Below are positions 48,370 to 57,140 of a stretch of DNA of 64,000 nucleotides, piece by piece. The DNA is from Lentimicrobiaceae bacterium (lineage in GTDB: Bacteria; Bacteroidota; Bacteroidia; Bacteroidales; Lentimicrobiaceae). Where the stretch lies: contig JACJXH010000004.1 of assembly GCA_020636745.1 (NCBI GenBank), positions 186,001 through 250,000 of the forward strand, given 5' to 3'. The first letter of the stretch is position 1. Each line of letters starts with the position of its first letter. The translations under genes and the position numbers were made by a program. The notes below the pieces were generated by a model. That model did not search any database. It saw only the letters and a program-made list of their open reading frames with translations, and was not told the origin of the DNA.

Positions 48370-48723
48370 AAAGCATTTATCAGGCCCTGGCCTCTTTACA
48401 CCTTCACCCCTATTGCACGCACCCAAAAAAACACATACAATTTTTTACATAATATCACTTTGGATATAAATTAATTATTCCATTTTATTTTAATTTAAAT
48501 TCAAAACACATCCGACAATTTAATACTTTTACCAGCCATAACAACATCTGGCAATATGCCAAAACCAATAATCATCATGACTAAAAACCATGAAAGCACA
48601 GTTTGCAGAAGGAATATAGCCAGTAAACAAACAACCTAAAGATTTAAACTACAACCATTGCATTCATATTATTTCGAATAACTTCAGATTAGCCTTACAA
48701 AATAAACTATCATTATAAAAATT
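48370..48723. other. AT-rich gene-free stretch before the interrupted acylphosphatase
   Basis: No ORF that I can support. A small inverted repeat TGGCA-ATA-TGCCA lies near 48551-48563. A near-consensus TACTTTTA near 48523 might be a promoter. Confidence 0.4.
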
Positions 48724-49002
48724 ATGGCAATAAAAGCAGTAGAGATTCAGCTATGAGGGCATCTGCACAGAACCGGTTTCAGGTTTTTTACAATGCAAAA
48801 AGCATCAGAAGTCAAGGTAAGAGGATTTGTAAAATACAATTCCGATCACAGCATCATGATACATGCTGAAGGAGAAGAGCCCAATTTGAACACTTTTTTA
48901 GAATGGTGCAGAAAAGGACTTCCCTCATGCAAAGTAACATCTATGAGCATATCAGAAGCATCAACCGGGAATTACCAAAAGTTTGACATCCTGGAAAATT
49001 AA
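48724..49002 (+). pseudogene. Acylphosphatase-like gene interrupted by an in-frame TGA
   Basis: Reading from the ATG at 48724 gives MAIKAVEIQL, then TGA at 48754-48756. Without any frame change it continues GHLHRTGFRFFTMQKASEVK and VRGFVKYNSDHSIMIHAEGE to a normal stop at 49002. Together this is 92 codons, the usual acylphosphatase length, with the GFR phosphate loop after the stop in its right place. The only internal ATG (48793) starts after the GFR motif, so a functional enzyme needs the TGA to be read or mutated back. The catalytic Asn position is tyrosine, as in the paralogue at 43055. Options are a fresh pseudogene (for example TCA to TGA), sequencing error or recoding. Confidence 0.75.
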
Positions 49003-49251
49003 CCTGAGTGCCAGTACAATTGAAATGCCCATCCTGAATCAGCATAGATTGCCGGCTCAGGCAACTGTGATTTGCTCCGTTATCAGCAAAACCCGCACCT
49101 CTCTATTTAAAATATTTATCAAAATGCGCCATTATTTTATAAAAAGATGACATTACGGGAACAATTGCCCCCGAACGATGTTTAATATTTAAATGCAAAT
49201 GTTAAACAAATAAAAAAAACTCAACCCGGCTTTTCCAAACAGAATAAAGTT

Positions 49252-49259
49252 TAACTTTG
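49252..49259 (+). promoter_or_regulatory. -7 element (TAACTTTG) of the PTPS-folE operon
   Basis: An exact TAnnTTTG, 18 bases before the chosen ATG at 49278. A TTG start at 49257 overlaps this element and is unlikely. Confidence 0.62.
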
Positions 49260-49277
49260 ATCAAGAATATCAGTTAT

Positions 49278-49691
49278 ATGATTTATATTACCCGAAAGGA
49301 ACACTTTAATGCAGCTCACCGGCTGTACAGGTCAGACTTCAGCGACGAAAAGAACCTTGAAGTATTTGGCAAATGCTCAAACCCAAACTGGCACGGTCAT
49401 AACTATGAATTGTTTGTTACTGTTAAGGGAAACGTTGACCCTGAAACCGGCTTCTTAATCAATTTAAAGGAATTGAGCAGAATAATCAACGAGTTGGTTG
49501 TCAATAAGCTTGACCATAAAAATGTAAATCTGGAAGTTGACTTTATGGCAGGCAAACTGGCCTCATCAGAAAATCTGGCCATTGCCATCTGGGAACAGCT
49601 GGAAGCGCCGGTTGCAGCTGCAGGAGCCTTGCTTCATTGCGTAAAGCTCTTCGAAACTGAACGAAACTTTGTGGAGTACTACGGAAACTAA
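49278..49691 (+). CDS. 6-pyruvoyl-tetrahydropterin synthase/QueD family enzyme with CxxxxxHGH motif
   Basis: This 137-residue enzyme converts dihydroneopterin triphosphate, made by the FolE encoded next door. Zinc ligands are H14 (HFNAAH), H39 and H41. The catalytic cysteine is C33 in CSNPNWHGH, with D79-H80 and a glutamate in the FETE stretch (126-128). The spacing CxxxxxHGH is that of PTPS-I (biopterin pathway) rather than the shorter CxxxHGH of most QueD enzymes. The product could therefore be 6-pyruvoyltetrahydropterin, though a queuosine role is not excluded. The start at 49278 fits the promoter. It is 15 bases before folE. Confidence 0.9.
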   Translation: MIYITRKEHFNAAHRLYRSDFSDEKNLEVFGKCSNPNWHGHNYELFVTVKGNVDPETGFLINLKELSRIINELVVNKLDHKNVNLEVDFMAGKLASSENLAIAIWEQLEAPVAAAGALLHCVKLFETERNFVEYYGN

Positions 49692-49706
49692 CAAAAGAAC
49701 AACGAC

Positions 49707-50366
49707 ATGAGTAGTGAAATTGTAAAAGACATGATCATCGAAAACATGATGGATGATTATCAGATAAAAGACGGATACCAAAAGCGGGATTTATATAATG
49801 TGAAAACCATTAAAAAACTGGCGACACATTATCATGAAATTCTGAAGCTTATTGGCGAAGATCCTAACCGTGAAGGCTTGGAAAAAACACCTGAGCGTGT
49901 GGCCAAAGCCATGCAGTTTCTTACACACGGTTATGATTTAAAACCGGAAGAAATACTAAAATCGGCCATGTTTAAAGAAGACTACCGTCAAATGGTATTG
50001 GTGAAAGACATTGAAGTATACTCGATGTGCGAGCACCACATGATACCTTTTTTTGGAAGAGCCCATGTAGCTTATATTCCGAATGGCCATATTGTGGGAC
50101 TGAGCAAGATTCCACGGGTTGTTGACGCCTTTGCACGAAGGCTTCAGGTACAGGAACGGCTGACAACCCAGATTAAAGAATGCATTCAGAACACCTTAAA
50201 ACCTCTTGGTGTAGCAGTGGTTATTGAAGCACAGCACATGTGCATGAGCATGCGTGGCATTCAAAAGCAAAATTCGGTAACCACTACCTCTGATTTTACA
50301 GGGGCGTTTCTGGTTGACAAAACCCGGGCTGAGTTCATTCACCTGATTGGCTCAAAGCTTCACTGA
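49707..50366 (+). CDS. folE: GTP cyclohydrolase I
   Basis: FolE converts GTP to 7,8-dihydroneopterin triphosphate, the first step to folate and to pterins. This 219-residue form has zinc ligands C108 and H110/H111 in MCEHHMIPF and C179 in [27 protein letters not shown] and [23 protein letters not shown] are strongly conserved stretches. The N-terminal 40 residues are variable. It is co-transcribed with the PTPS-family gene and followed by a long terminator hairpin. With pabABC just upstream, it makes this region a pterin and folate precursor neighbourhood. Confidence 0.97.
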   Translation: MSSEIVKDMIIENMMDDYQIKDGYQKRDLYNVKTIKKLATHYHEILKLIGEDPNREGLEKTPERVAKAMQFLTHGYDLKPEEILKSAMFKEDYRQMVLVKDIEVYSMCEHHMIPFFGRAHVAYIPNGHIVGLSKIPRVVDAFARRLQVQERLTTQIKECIQNTLKPLGVAVVIEAQHMCMSMRGIQKQNSVTTTSDFTGAFLVDKTRAEFIHLIGSKLH

Positions 50367-50383
50367 AAACAGCCATGAGCTTT

Positions 50384-50425
50384 AAAAACAGCAGGATGTC
50401 GCTTCACATTCTGCTGTTTTTTATT
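50384..50425 (+). terminator. Intrinsic terminator of folE
   Basis: The stem AAAACAGCAG(GATGT) / (ACATT)CTGCTGTTTT is followed by TTATTT. Confidence 0.88.
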
Positions 50426-50439
50426 TAAAATGAAACTGC

Positions 50440-50447
50440 TATTTTTG
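50440..50447 (+). promoter_or_regulatory. -7 element (TATTTTTG) of the GNAT gene
   Basis: An exact TAnnTTTG, 42 bases before the ATG. Confidence 0.5.
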
Positions 50448-50489
50448 AGGTGCAATTGAAAGCAAACCACTTACTCAAAACAACAGCTC

Positions 50490-51344
50490 ATGGAAATAAA
50501 AAATCTGGCAAATTTACCCACAGACATCATTTACGGCGCATTCAGCAAGGCATTTTTCGACTACAGCGCCATCTCACTCAACTTTGCATCATTCACTCAA
50601 CTGATTGAGCGCAGAGGGTTCTGTCCTGAATTATCCTTTGGGGCATTTGCCGACGGAGAATTGGTAAGCTTTACCCTGAACGGAACCGGACTTTACCAGG
50701 GCGTAAAAACAGCCTACGACACCGGAACCGGCACTGTTCCTGACTTCAGAGGGCAAGGTCTTGCCCGCCGCATTTTCCTGGAATCAAAACCTGCCCTGAA
50801 AGCAGCAGGCATCAACCAATATCTGCTTGAGGTATTACAAGATAATTTCAAGGCGGTTCCCTTATACCGCAGCATGGGCTTTGAAACCATCAGAGAATTC
50901 CAATATTTCAGCACAAAAGCCGATTCGGTAAAACCCAATCCAGGCCCCAAAGCTCAATCTTTTATACTCAAAAGCAGCTTAATACCCGACCCTGACACAT
51001 TGACTCCTTTCCATGACTTTCACCCTTCATGGCAAAACAGTTTTGAATCAATCAGCAGAAGACCGCAGGATTTCAGGTTCATCGGAGCATACCATCACGA
51101 ACAGCTTGCAGGCTATGGAATATCAGACCCTTCAACCGGCGACATTACACAACTTGCCGTTGACAAAAACTTTCGCCGCCAGGGCATTGCAACCGCCATT
51201 CTGAAAGAGCTTCTGCTGATCAACAACTTTGAAACCATAAAAATTATCAACACTGTAAAAGATTGCACATCCATCAACGGATTTCTGCAACACCTGGGAC
51301 TCAGTCCGGCCGGAAGCCAGTTTGAAATGATTTGTAAACTCTGA
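50490..51344 (+). CDS. Tandem GNAT-family acetyltransferase
   Basis: This 284-residue protein has two GNAT folds in tandem. The first carries VPDFRGQGLARRIF, the acetyl-CoA pyrophosphate loop (R/Q-x-x-G-x-G/A), near residue 86. The second carries LAVDKNFRRQGIATAIL near residue 228. Both loops look intact, although in such proteins one half is often non-catalytic. It is cytoplasmic, and its acetyl acceptor (protein, amine or antibiotic-like) cannot be read from sequence. The HD-domain gene follows 68 bases later on the same strand. Confidence 0.88.
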   Translation: MEIKNLANLPTDIIYGAFSKAFFDYSAISLNFASFTQLIERRGFCPELSFGAFADGELVSFTLNGTGLYQGVKTAYDTGTGTVPDFRGQGLARRIFLESKPALKAAGINQYLLEVLQDNFKAVPLYRSMGFETIREFQYFSTKADSVKPNPGPKAQSFILKSSLIPDPDTLTPFHDFHPSWQNSFESISRRPQDFRFIGAYHHEQLAGYGISDPSTGDITQLAVDKNFRRQGIATAILKELLLINNFETIKIINTVKDCTSINGFLQHLGLSPAGSQFEMICKL

Positions 51345-51412
51345 ATATCAGAATACCCCCTTTTAACAACACACCATTTAACTGATTAAGCACCAATCAA
51401 CTAAAGCCCATA

Positions 51413-52066
51413 ATGAACAAGGCAGCCATCATTCAGCAAACTTCCGATTTTGTACAACAAACGCTTCATGGAGCCGAGGGCGGTCATGACTGGTGGCATA
51501 TTTACAGGGTATGGAAAACAGCCCGGCAAATCGCTGCTTCAGAAAACGTCGACACATTGACTGTTGAACTTGGCGCACTCTTGCATGATATTGCTGATTC
51601 AAAATTTCACAATGGCGATGAAACTATAGGACCGCGCATGGCCGGAAACTTCCTGACCTCCATAGGCATTCCGGCCGAAACGATTATTCACGTACAAAAA
51701 ATGATTGAAAACATTTCATTTAAGGGAGGTAAAGAGCAACAACATTTTAAATCGGCCGAACTTGACGTAGTGCAGGACGCCGACCGCCTTGATGCGCTGG
51801 GAGCCATTGGCATTGCCCGCACATTCAACTATGGTGGCCATAAAAACCGGGAGATTTATAACCCTGAAATAAAACCCGACATGAACATGAGTAAGGAAGC
51901 ATACAAAAACAGTACAGCTCCTTCCATTAATCATTTTTACGAAAAGCTGTTGCTGCTAAAAGACCTGATGAACACAGAAACAGGCAAAAAGATGGCGCAA
52001 CAAAGGCATGATTTTATGATACTTTACCTCGACACTTTTTACAAAGAATGGGAAGGTCAGCAATAA
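51413..52066 (+). CDS. HD-domain phosphohydrolase (YedJ-like)
   Basis: This 217-residue cytoplasmic enzyme has the HD metal motif: H25 in GGHDWWHIYRVW, then H58-D59 in LLHDIAD, and a late D in VVQDADRLDALGAIG. The order H...HD...D is complete, so metal binding and phosphohydrolysis are expected. The closest resemblance is to bacterial YedJ-type proteins, which act on unknown (nucleotide) substrates. It precedes the NadE-like gene by about 160 bases with a separate promoter, and is not clearly part of that cluster. Confidence 0.88.
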   Translation: MNKAAIIQQTSDFVQQTLHGAEGGHDWWHIYRVWKTARQIAASENVDTLTVELGALLHDIADSKFHNGDETIGPRMAGNFLTSIGIPAETIIHVQKMIENISFKGGKEQQHFKSAELDVVQDADRLDALGAIGIARTFNYGGHKNREIYNPEIKPDMNMSKEAYKNSTAPSINHFYEKLLLLKDLMNTETGKKMAQQRHDFMILYLDTFYKEWEGQQ

Positions 52067-52189
52067 CTTCCGTCATCATATATTAAGCTGCATCACACTA
52101 ATTATCCATCCGGATTCAGGCTGAAATAAAAAACAAACCACCTGTTAAACTTCAGGACTGGTTTTGTAGCTATTTGCAACACAATTTAT

Positions 52190-52197
52190 TATATTTG
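52190..52197 (+). promoter_or_regulatory. -7 element (TATATTTG) of the NadE-like/ligase operon
   Basis: An exact TAnnTTTG, 30 bases before the ATG. It marks the start of the Dlt-like cluster. Confidence 0.65.
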
Positions 52198-52227
52198 TTA
52201 TAACACAAATATTTTCTTATATATCGC

Positions 52228-53208
52228 ATGGAAAAAATGCCATTTTCGAAAGATATACTTCAAATCAACGACATTGAAGCAACCATCAGCCACTTGTGTG
52301 CATTGATGAGAGAGGAAATATATTACAACAATAAGCGAAGAGGCGCTGTATTGGGGCTTAGCGGAGGCATTGACTCATCGGTAACACTGGCATTGGCCGT
52401 AAGAGCCATTAGTCCGGAACATGTTTTGGGCATTATGATGCCCGAAAAAGACTCGAATCCTGAAAGCTGCATTCTTGCCGAAAAACTTGCCGGGCAATTG
52501 GGCGTTGAAACCGCAACCGAAGAAATAACGGCCGCACTGGAAGGCTTTCACTGCTACCAGAGACGAGATGAGGCCATAAAAAAAATATTTCCTGAGTTTA
52601 ATCCGGCAACCGATAAATCCAAAATTGGCATCAACCAATCAGGGCTTAATCAAAACCTGCCCCCTGTTTTTTCCCTTACTGTAATAAAAAAATCAGGGGA
52701 ACAGCAGCATAAAATCATTCCGCTTAATGAATACCTTCAGATTGTAGCCGCATCAAATTTCAAGCAGCGGAGCAGAATGGCGATGTTGTATTACTACGCC
52801 GAAAAAATGCACTACAGCGTGCTGGGGACAGCCAATAAACATGAAATTGCACAGGGCTTTTTTGTAAAATATGGCGATGGCGCTGCTGACATGTATCCAC
52901 TGGCGGCTCTTTATAAAACGCAGGTATACCAACTTGCCCGCCAGCTTGGAATTCCCCGGGAAATTATCGACCGCACTCCCACCACCGACACTTACAGCGC
53001 CGAACAAACGCAGGAAGAATTTTTTTACCAGCTTCCTTTTGAAGAAATGGATTTACTGTGGTATGGTTTTGAAAACGACTATTCACCAACAGAAGTAGGA
53101 TTAATTCTTGAAAAAACGCCTGAAGAAGTCGCATCGGTTTACAAAAACTTTGCCCGAAAGAAACGAACAACCGGATACCTGAGGGCTTACCCGGCCTATT
53201 TCTCATAA
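52228..53208 (+). CDS. NadE-like N-type ATP pyrophosphatase, divergent
   Basis: This 326-residue protein has the NAD synthetase fold: the P-loop SGGIDSS at 45-51, GTANKHEIAQGFFVKYGDGA and DMYPLAALYKTQVYQLARQLG. These bind ATP and the adenylate. The C-terminal part differs from housekeeping NadE. In place of the usual P(S/A)A(D/G)LW-GQ-DE region it reads TPTTDTYSAEQTQEEFFYQLP, and the protein is about 50 residues longer than typical ammonia-dependent NadE. There is no glutaminase domain, so ammonia would come from elsewhere, perhaps the AsnB-type protein 6 kb away. It is followed after 13 bases by the AMP ligase, so it is probably part of the same pathway, but ordinary NAD synthesis is not excluded. 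Confidence 0.78.
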   Translation: MEKMPFSKDILQINDIEATISHLCALMREEIYYNNKRRGAVLGLSGGIDSSVTLALAVRAISPEHVLGIMMPEKDSNPESCILAEKLAGQLGVETATEEITAALEGFHCYQRRDEAIKKIFPEFNPATDKSKIGINQSGLNQNLPPVFSLTVIKKSGEQQHKIIPLNEYLQIVAASNFKQRSRMAMLYYYAEKMHYSVLGTANKHEIAQGFFVKYGDGAADMYPLAALYKTQVYQLARQLGIPREIIDRTPTTDTYSAEQTQEEFFYQLPFEEMDLLWYGFENDYSPTEVGLILEKTPEEVASVYKNFARKKRTTGYLRAYPAYFS

Positions 53209-53221
53209 AAATAACACACCA

Positions 53222-54685
53222 ATGAATGCCTTTGATTATTTTTTCGAATTATCGGGGAATTCAAACCATGATGCAGTGGTTGGCAAAGAGCGTGTTTCAT
53301 ACAAAACATTAAGATACAACGCATTAACAACCGCCCTGCAACTAAACCACATGCATGGAGAAAACAACTATATTCTCCTCATAAGCGACAACTCCGTTTT
53401 TTTCATCACCATCTACCTGGCTATTCTAAAATCAGGCAACATTTGCGTTCCACTAAACCCGGCCATTGAACCTGAAAATTTCAGGAAAGTTCAAATCAAA
53501 ACAGGCGCTTCCATAGCCTTTGTCAGCCAACGATATGCATCAAAATTCTCAGGTTTGGACCTGATTATTTACAACAACCCAATACCCGAAATAAGATCGG
53601 AAAGGCAAAAACATAAAACCAGCGATGACACAAAACATATTTTTGACGAAAACCGCACAGCAGAAATAATCTTTACATCCGGCTCAACGGGCGAACAAAA
53701 GGGAGTAATCATCACACATAAAAACATTATAGCCAACACTCACTCCATACTCGAATACCTCAAACTTGACAAAACCGACACAATAGAAGTGGTCATGCCA
53801 TTTTTTTATTGCTACGGACTTTCGTTGATGCACACTCATTTGCGGGTTGGAGGCTCGATGCACCTGAACAACCATTTTATTTTCCTGGGAGGTGTAATTG
53901 ATGATTTAAACAAATACAATTGCACAGGTTTTGCAGGCGTGCCCAGCCATTTTCAGATACTTTTGCGCAAAACAAAAGAATTTAAGAAAACTGCATTTCC
54001 TTCGCTCAGATATGTAACCCAGGCTGGCGGGAAACTGCATACAGCTTTTATTAAGGAGTTTACAACAGCCTTTCCTGATATTAATTTCTACGTAATGTAT
54101 GGCCAGACTGAAGCTACGGCAAGGTTATCATATCTTCCGCCAGGTGAAATTCAACGTAAATCAGGCTCCATAGGGCGTGGCATTCCGGGAGTAGAGCTCA
54201 AAGTGGTGAACGAAAACGGCATAGCAGTAACCCCCGGTGAAACAGGAGAGATAATGGCCAAAGGCGACAATATCATGATTGGCTACTTAAATGACAATGA
54301 AGCAACTAAAGCCACCTTAAGAGACGGATGGCTGCATACCGGCGACCTGGCCACTGTCGACGAGGATGGGTATATCTATTTACAATCAAGAACCCGCGAA
54401 ATTATCAAAGTCAGAGGCATCAGGGTTAGCCCCAAAGAAATAGAAGCCGTCATTGTAAACTACCCTGGCGTGATAGATTGCACCGTGTATGCCGACAGCA
54501 GCGAAACCGAAGGGGAATCCATCTCGGCCATTGTTTATGTAAACGACTCCGAAATAAACCAGTTCAGTGCAGACAAAATCAGGCAACATTGCGCCCAAAG
54601 CCTCGCATCATATAAAGTGCCGCAAAAAATCACCTTTACAGCACAACTCATGTTTAATTCATCCGGCAAAAAATCGAAATACTGA
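53222..54685 (+). CDS. AMP-forming acyl/aminoacyl ligase (DltA-like adenylation enzyme)
   Basis: This 487-residue ANL-superfamily enzyme activates a carboxylate as an acyl-adenylate. Motifs are FTSGSTGEQKGV (P-loop, A3), YGQTEATARLSY (A5), GWLHTGDLATVDEDG (A7), the hinge REIIKVRGIRVSPKEIE (A8) and NSSGKKSKY at the C-terminus, where the catalytic lysine sits. The size and lack of a condensation domain match stand-alone ligases such as DltA. A free carrier protein is encoded at 58049. It is translated right after the NadE-like gene. Substrate specificity cannot be predicted by eye. Confidence 0.9.
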   Translation: MNAFDYFFELSGNSNHDAVVGKERVSYKTLRYNALTTALQLNHMHGENNYILLISDNSVFFITIYLAILKSGNICVPLNPAIEPENFRKVQIKTGASIAFVSQRYASKFSGLDLIIYNNPIPEIRSERQKHKTSDDTKHIFDENRTAEIIFTSGSTGEQKGVIITHKNIIANTHSILEYLKLDKTDTIEVVMPFFYCYGLSLMHTHLRVGGSMHLNNHFIFLGGVIDDLNKYNCTGFAGVPSHFQILLRKTKEFKKTAFPSLRYVTQAGGKLHTAFIKEFTTAFPDINFYVMYGQTEATARLSYLPPGEIQRKSGSIGRGIPGVELKVVNENGIAVTPGETGEIMAKGDNIMIGYLNDNEATKATLRDGWLHTGDLATVDEDGYIYLQSRTREIIKVRGIRVSPKEIEAVIVNYPGVIDCTVYADSSETEGESISAIVYVNDSEINQFSADKIRQHCAQSLASYKVPQKITFTAQLMFNSSGKKSKY

Positions 54686-54699
54686 AAACACGGCCCAGC

Positions 54700-55635
54700 T
54701 TACTGCAAAACACAATTGCTCCACACTTCAATAGTAAGTGAATCCATCACGGCTTTTTTAGGATGGAAATAGTCGAAAAAATTCAACCGTGAATTTTTCA
54801 GCGGGGATTCACTATCAAGATCAATGGTATGGCCCAACGCCTTGATGTCGCTTTTAAACTGCGCTCTTTCCTCGTCGAGTCCAACTTTTTCCAGATAATT
54901 ATCCACCTCAACGTACACGGGAAGTATAATAAAATTAAGCTCTATTCCCTGTTTATCACAGTATTGACTTACTTTCCGAAATTCTTCAACAAAATTATCA
55001 GGATAGGAATAAGAATCAAAAAAGAGATGAAGTCTGGAGCGGGACAACTCCTCCATTTTATTTTCAGGCAGAAACTCGTATGATTTCGAAATCAACTGAG
55101 GATTGCGTGTAACAGCCCAGGCAACATTATAAAATGCATCCACATAAATTTCTTTTGTCGTAAAATAAAGGTAAGGGTATTTCATGAATTTGTCGGCCGC
55201 ACAGAATAAATTATAGGAACGCTGTGTGTTAAAATTCATAAAAGATACCTGAAACCACGCTTTTTTCAAATCAGTTTGCGCAGCCGCAAACCAGAACAGA
55301 TCAAACATGGTATTGTAACTCGCCCCGGGAACACACAAATTGCTGTAAGTTTCGCCAGTAATATCAGCGATTAAATCAGTCCGGATATCTTTTCCCTGTG
55401 AATCGCCAATAATAATACAGGGCAGAGGCTGCCGTTTGTAGCAGATCATTTTCCATAGCAAATTTCCTCTCGGGCTGCTTTCATCGCAACGTTGAATTAC
55501 CTTGTACTTATCGCTATCATTCACCACATGAAAGGCGTTTACAAAATTATATGGGTCGATAAGCAAAACAAGCAATGGAAAAACCATAACCGGCAATCCG
55601 AACAGCACGATTTTCAGCAAATAGTTTTTCATCAT
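54700..55635 (-). CDS. Membrane-anchored SGNH-like protein (DltD/AlgJ-like)
   Basis: This 311-residue protein has an N-terminal signal-anchor helix (residues 5-27). The SGNH hydrolase block I motif is IIIGDSQGKDIR with S79, and block V is FFDYFHPKK with D288 and H291. The topology, a single helix followed by an external SGNH domain, is that of DltD and the alginate acetylation proteins AlgJ/AlgX, partners of MBOAT acyltransferases. It follows the MBOAT gene with a 13-base gap on the same strand, so they form a pair. Its probable task is moving an acyl or aminoacyl group onto an external polymer. Confidence 0.82.
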   Translation of the reverse strand: MMKNYLLKIVLFGLPVMVFPLLVLLIDPYNFVNAFHVVNDSDKYKVIQRCDESSPRGNLLWKMICYKRQPLPCIIIGDSQGKDIRTDLIADITGETYSNLCVPGASYNTMFDLFWFAAAQTDLKKAWFQVSFMNFNTQRSYNLFCAADKFMKYPYLYFTTKEIYVDAFYNVAWAVTRNPQLISKSYEFLPENKMEELSRSRLHLFFDSYSYPDNFVEEFRKVSQYCDKQGIELNFIILPVYVEVDNYLEKVGLDEERAQFKSDIKALGHTIDLDSESPLKNSRLNFFDYFHPKKAVMDSLTIEVWSNCVLQ

Positions 55636-55648
55636 TTCAACTTAGAGC

Positions 55649-57088
55649 TTAAAATTTCAGATAAATAAATGTATCGCCGGCCGAACTATAAAAGAAAATA
55701 AAAGCTAACATGATATAATAGCCAGCCCATCTTACCAAACGGGGCATCCGTTGAAAAAGCCAGCCGGTGTCTGCCCCGTTTTCCTGATACAATTCAAACA
55801 CAAACAGGATTAAATAAAAACACACCGCCATATAAACCCGCGCAGGCAGCTCTATCAATACCGTGCTTAATTGAGAAAGGTCAGGCAAGACAAACAAGTG
55901 ACTGATAAAATACCATGCATCACTCATATTGCGGGCGTTAAAGAACACCAATGTAAAGCAAAAAAACAGGAAAGTATAAATCCGGCTCAGCAACACAACC
56001 AGTTGCGGGTTAAATTTTTGAGCAAACATAACTCGTTTACGTTTGGAGGCAAACTCAGCACTGATGGCCACACCCTGCAACAACCCGAGCACCACAAATG
56101 TCCAGTTGGCGCCATGCCATACACCAATAATAAAAAAGGTGAGAAAAATTCCTGCAACATTGGCCACATTCCCCAACCGGCGGTACTGAATAATAAAAGG
56201 CAGAAATACAAAATCGTTACACCATGAAGAGAGGGAGATGTGCCAGCGGCGCCAGAACTCTGAAACACTGCACGCAAGAAACGGCCTGTTGAAATTATCA
56301 GTCAGTTTGATTCCAAAAATCCGCGCCATGCCGAGCGCCATATCGGTATATCCCGAAAAATCGCAATACAAATGAATCGCCTGAATTATAAAAACAAACA
56401 CAAACGCGCCTTGCGGAAATGTGTTAATATGATCATAAGCAGCCACTACCGGGCCAGCCAGATTGTTTGCAATCACAACTTTTTTAAACATCCCCAGGAG
56501 AAACAACCGCAAACCTTTTGAAATTTCATCGGGAACAAACGTAGTTTTTTTGTTAAGTTGAGGAAAAAATCGCTGGGACCGTTCAATAGGGCCTGAGATA
56601 AACTTTGGAAAAAAAATCAGATAATTGGCAAAATGTATAAAATTGTGCTCAGCAAGACCAGCCGCCCTGTTGATTCTTACAAGGTAACCAATCACCTGAA
56701 ATGTGTAATATGAAATGCCGACAGGAAGCAGCACATTCAGATGAGGAAAGCTCAGTCCGGCATTAAATCCGCCAAAAAGTGAATTTAAATTATCGGCCAA
56801 AAATCCATAATATTTAAAAAAAACGAGCAGCCCGGCATTGGCCATGACCGAAAGCCTGAAGATTAAAAGCCGGTAAGGCGAATGCAACTTTTTTTCCAGA
56901 AATATGCCAAGAATATAATTCAGGATAGTGAAAATCAGCGTAAAAATCACTAACTTTGAGGATATGGCAGCAATAAAAACTACGCTGAATAAAAATATCA
57001 CTAGTTGTTTATAGCGCTCTGCCACACTATAAAAAGCTACAGAAGAGGCTGTAAGAAAAACCAGAAAATGAAATGAGTTAAATAACAC
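55649..57088 (-). CDS. MBOAT family membrane acyltransferase (DltB/AlgI-like)
   Basis: This 479-residue polytopic protein has about eleven hydrophobic segments. The MBOAT signature GVWHGANWTFVVLGLLQG contains the conserved histidine H325. GISYYTFQVIGYLVRINR and FANYLIFFPKFISGPIERSQ are typical of the AlgI/DltB branch, as is FLACSVSEFWRRWHISLSSW. This branch moves acyl or D-alanyl groups across the inner membrane. It is the first gene of a two-gene minus-strand unit with the SGNH protein, flanked on both sides by plus-strand genes of the ligase/ACP/AsnB set. It diverges from the SGNH-like lipoprotein gene with 52 bases between starts. Confidence 0.95.
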   Translation of the reverse strand: MLFNSFHFLVFLTASSVAFYSVAERYKQLVIFLFSVVFIAAISSKLVIFTLIFTILNYILGIFLEKKLHSPYRLLIFRLSVMANAGLLVFFKYYGFLADNLNSLFGGFNAGLSFPHLNVLLPVGISYYTFQVIGYLVRINRAAGLAEHNFIHFANYLIFFPKFISGPIERSQRFFPQLNKKTTFVPDEISKGLRLFLLGMFKKVVIANNLAGPVVAAYDHINTFPQGAFVFVFIIQAIHLYCDFSGYTDMALGMARIFGIKLTDNFNRPFLACSVSEFWRRWHISLSSWCNDFVFLPFIIQYRRLGNVANVAGIFLTFFIIGVWHGANWTFVVLGLLQGVAISAEFASKRKRVMFAQKFNPQLVVLLSRIYTFLFFCFTLVFFNARNMSDAWYFISHLFVLPDLSQLSTVLIELPARVYMAVCFYLILFVFELYQENGADTGWLFQRMPRLVRWAGYYIMLAFIFFYSSAGDTFIYLKF

Positions 57089-57140
57089 AGGTTCAATTTA
57101 AGAATTAAACACAATTATTTCAAACTTTATTTCAACTGTT

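Noticed and set aside
48754..48756. Selenocysteine at the in-frame TGA of the acylphosphatase-like gene
   Set aside because: No convincing SECIS hairpin directly downstream, the position is not a redox site in this family and no selenoprotein genes are in the window. Nonsense mutation or sequencing error is simpler.
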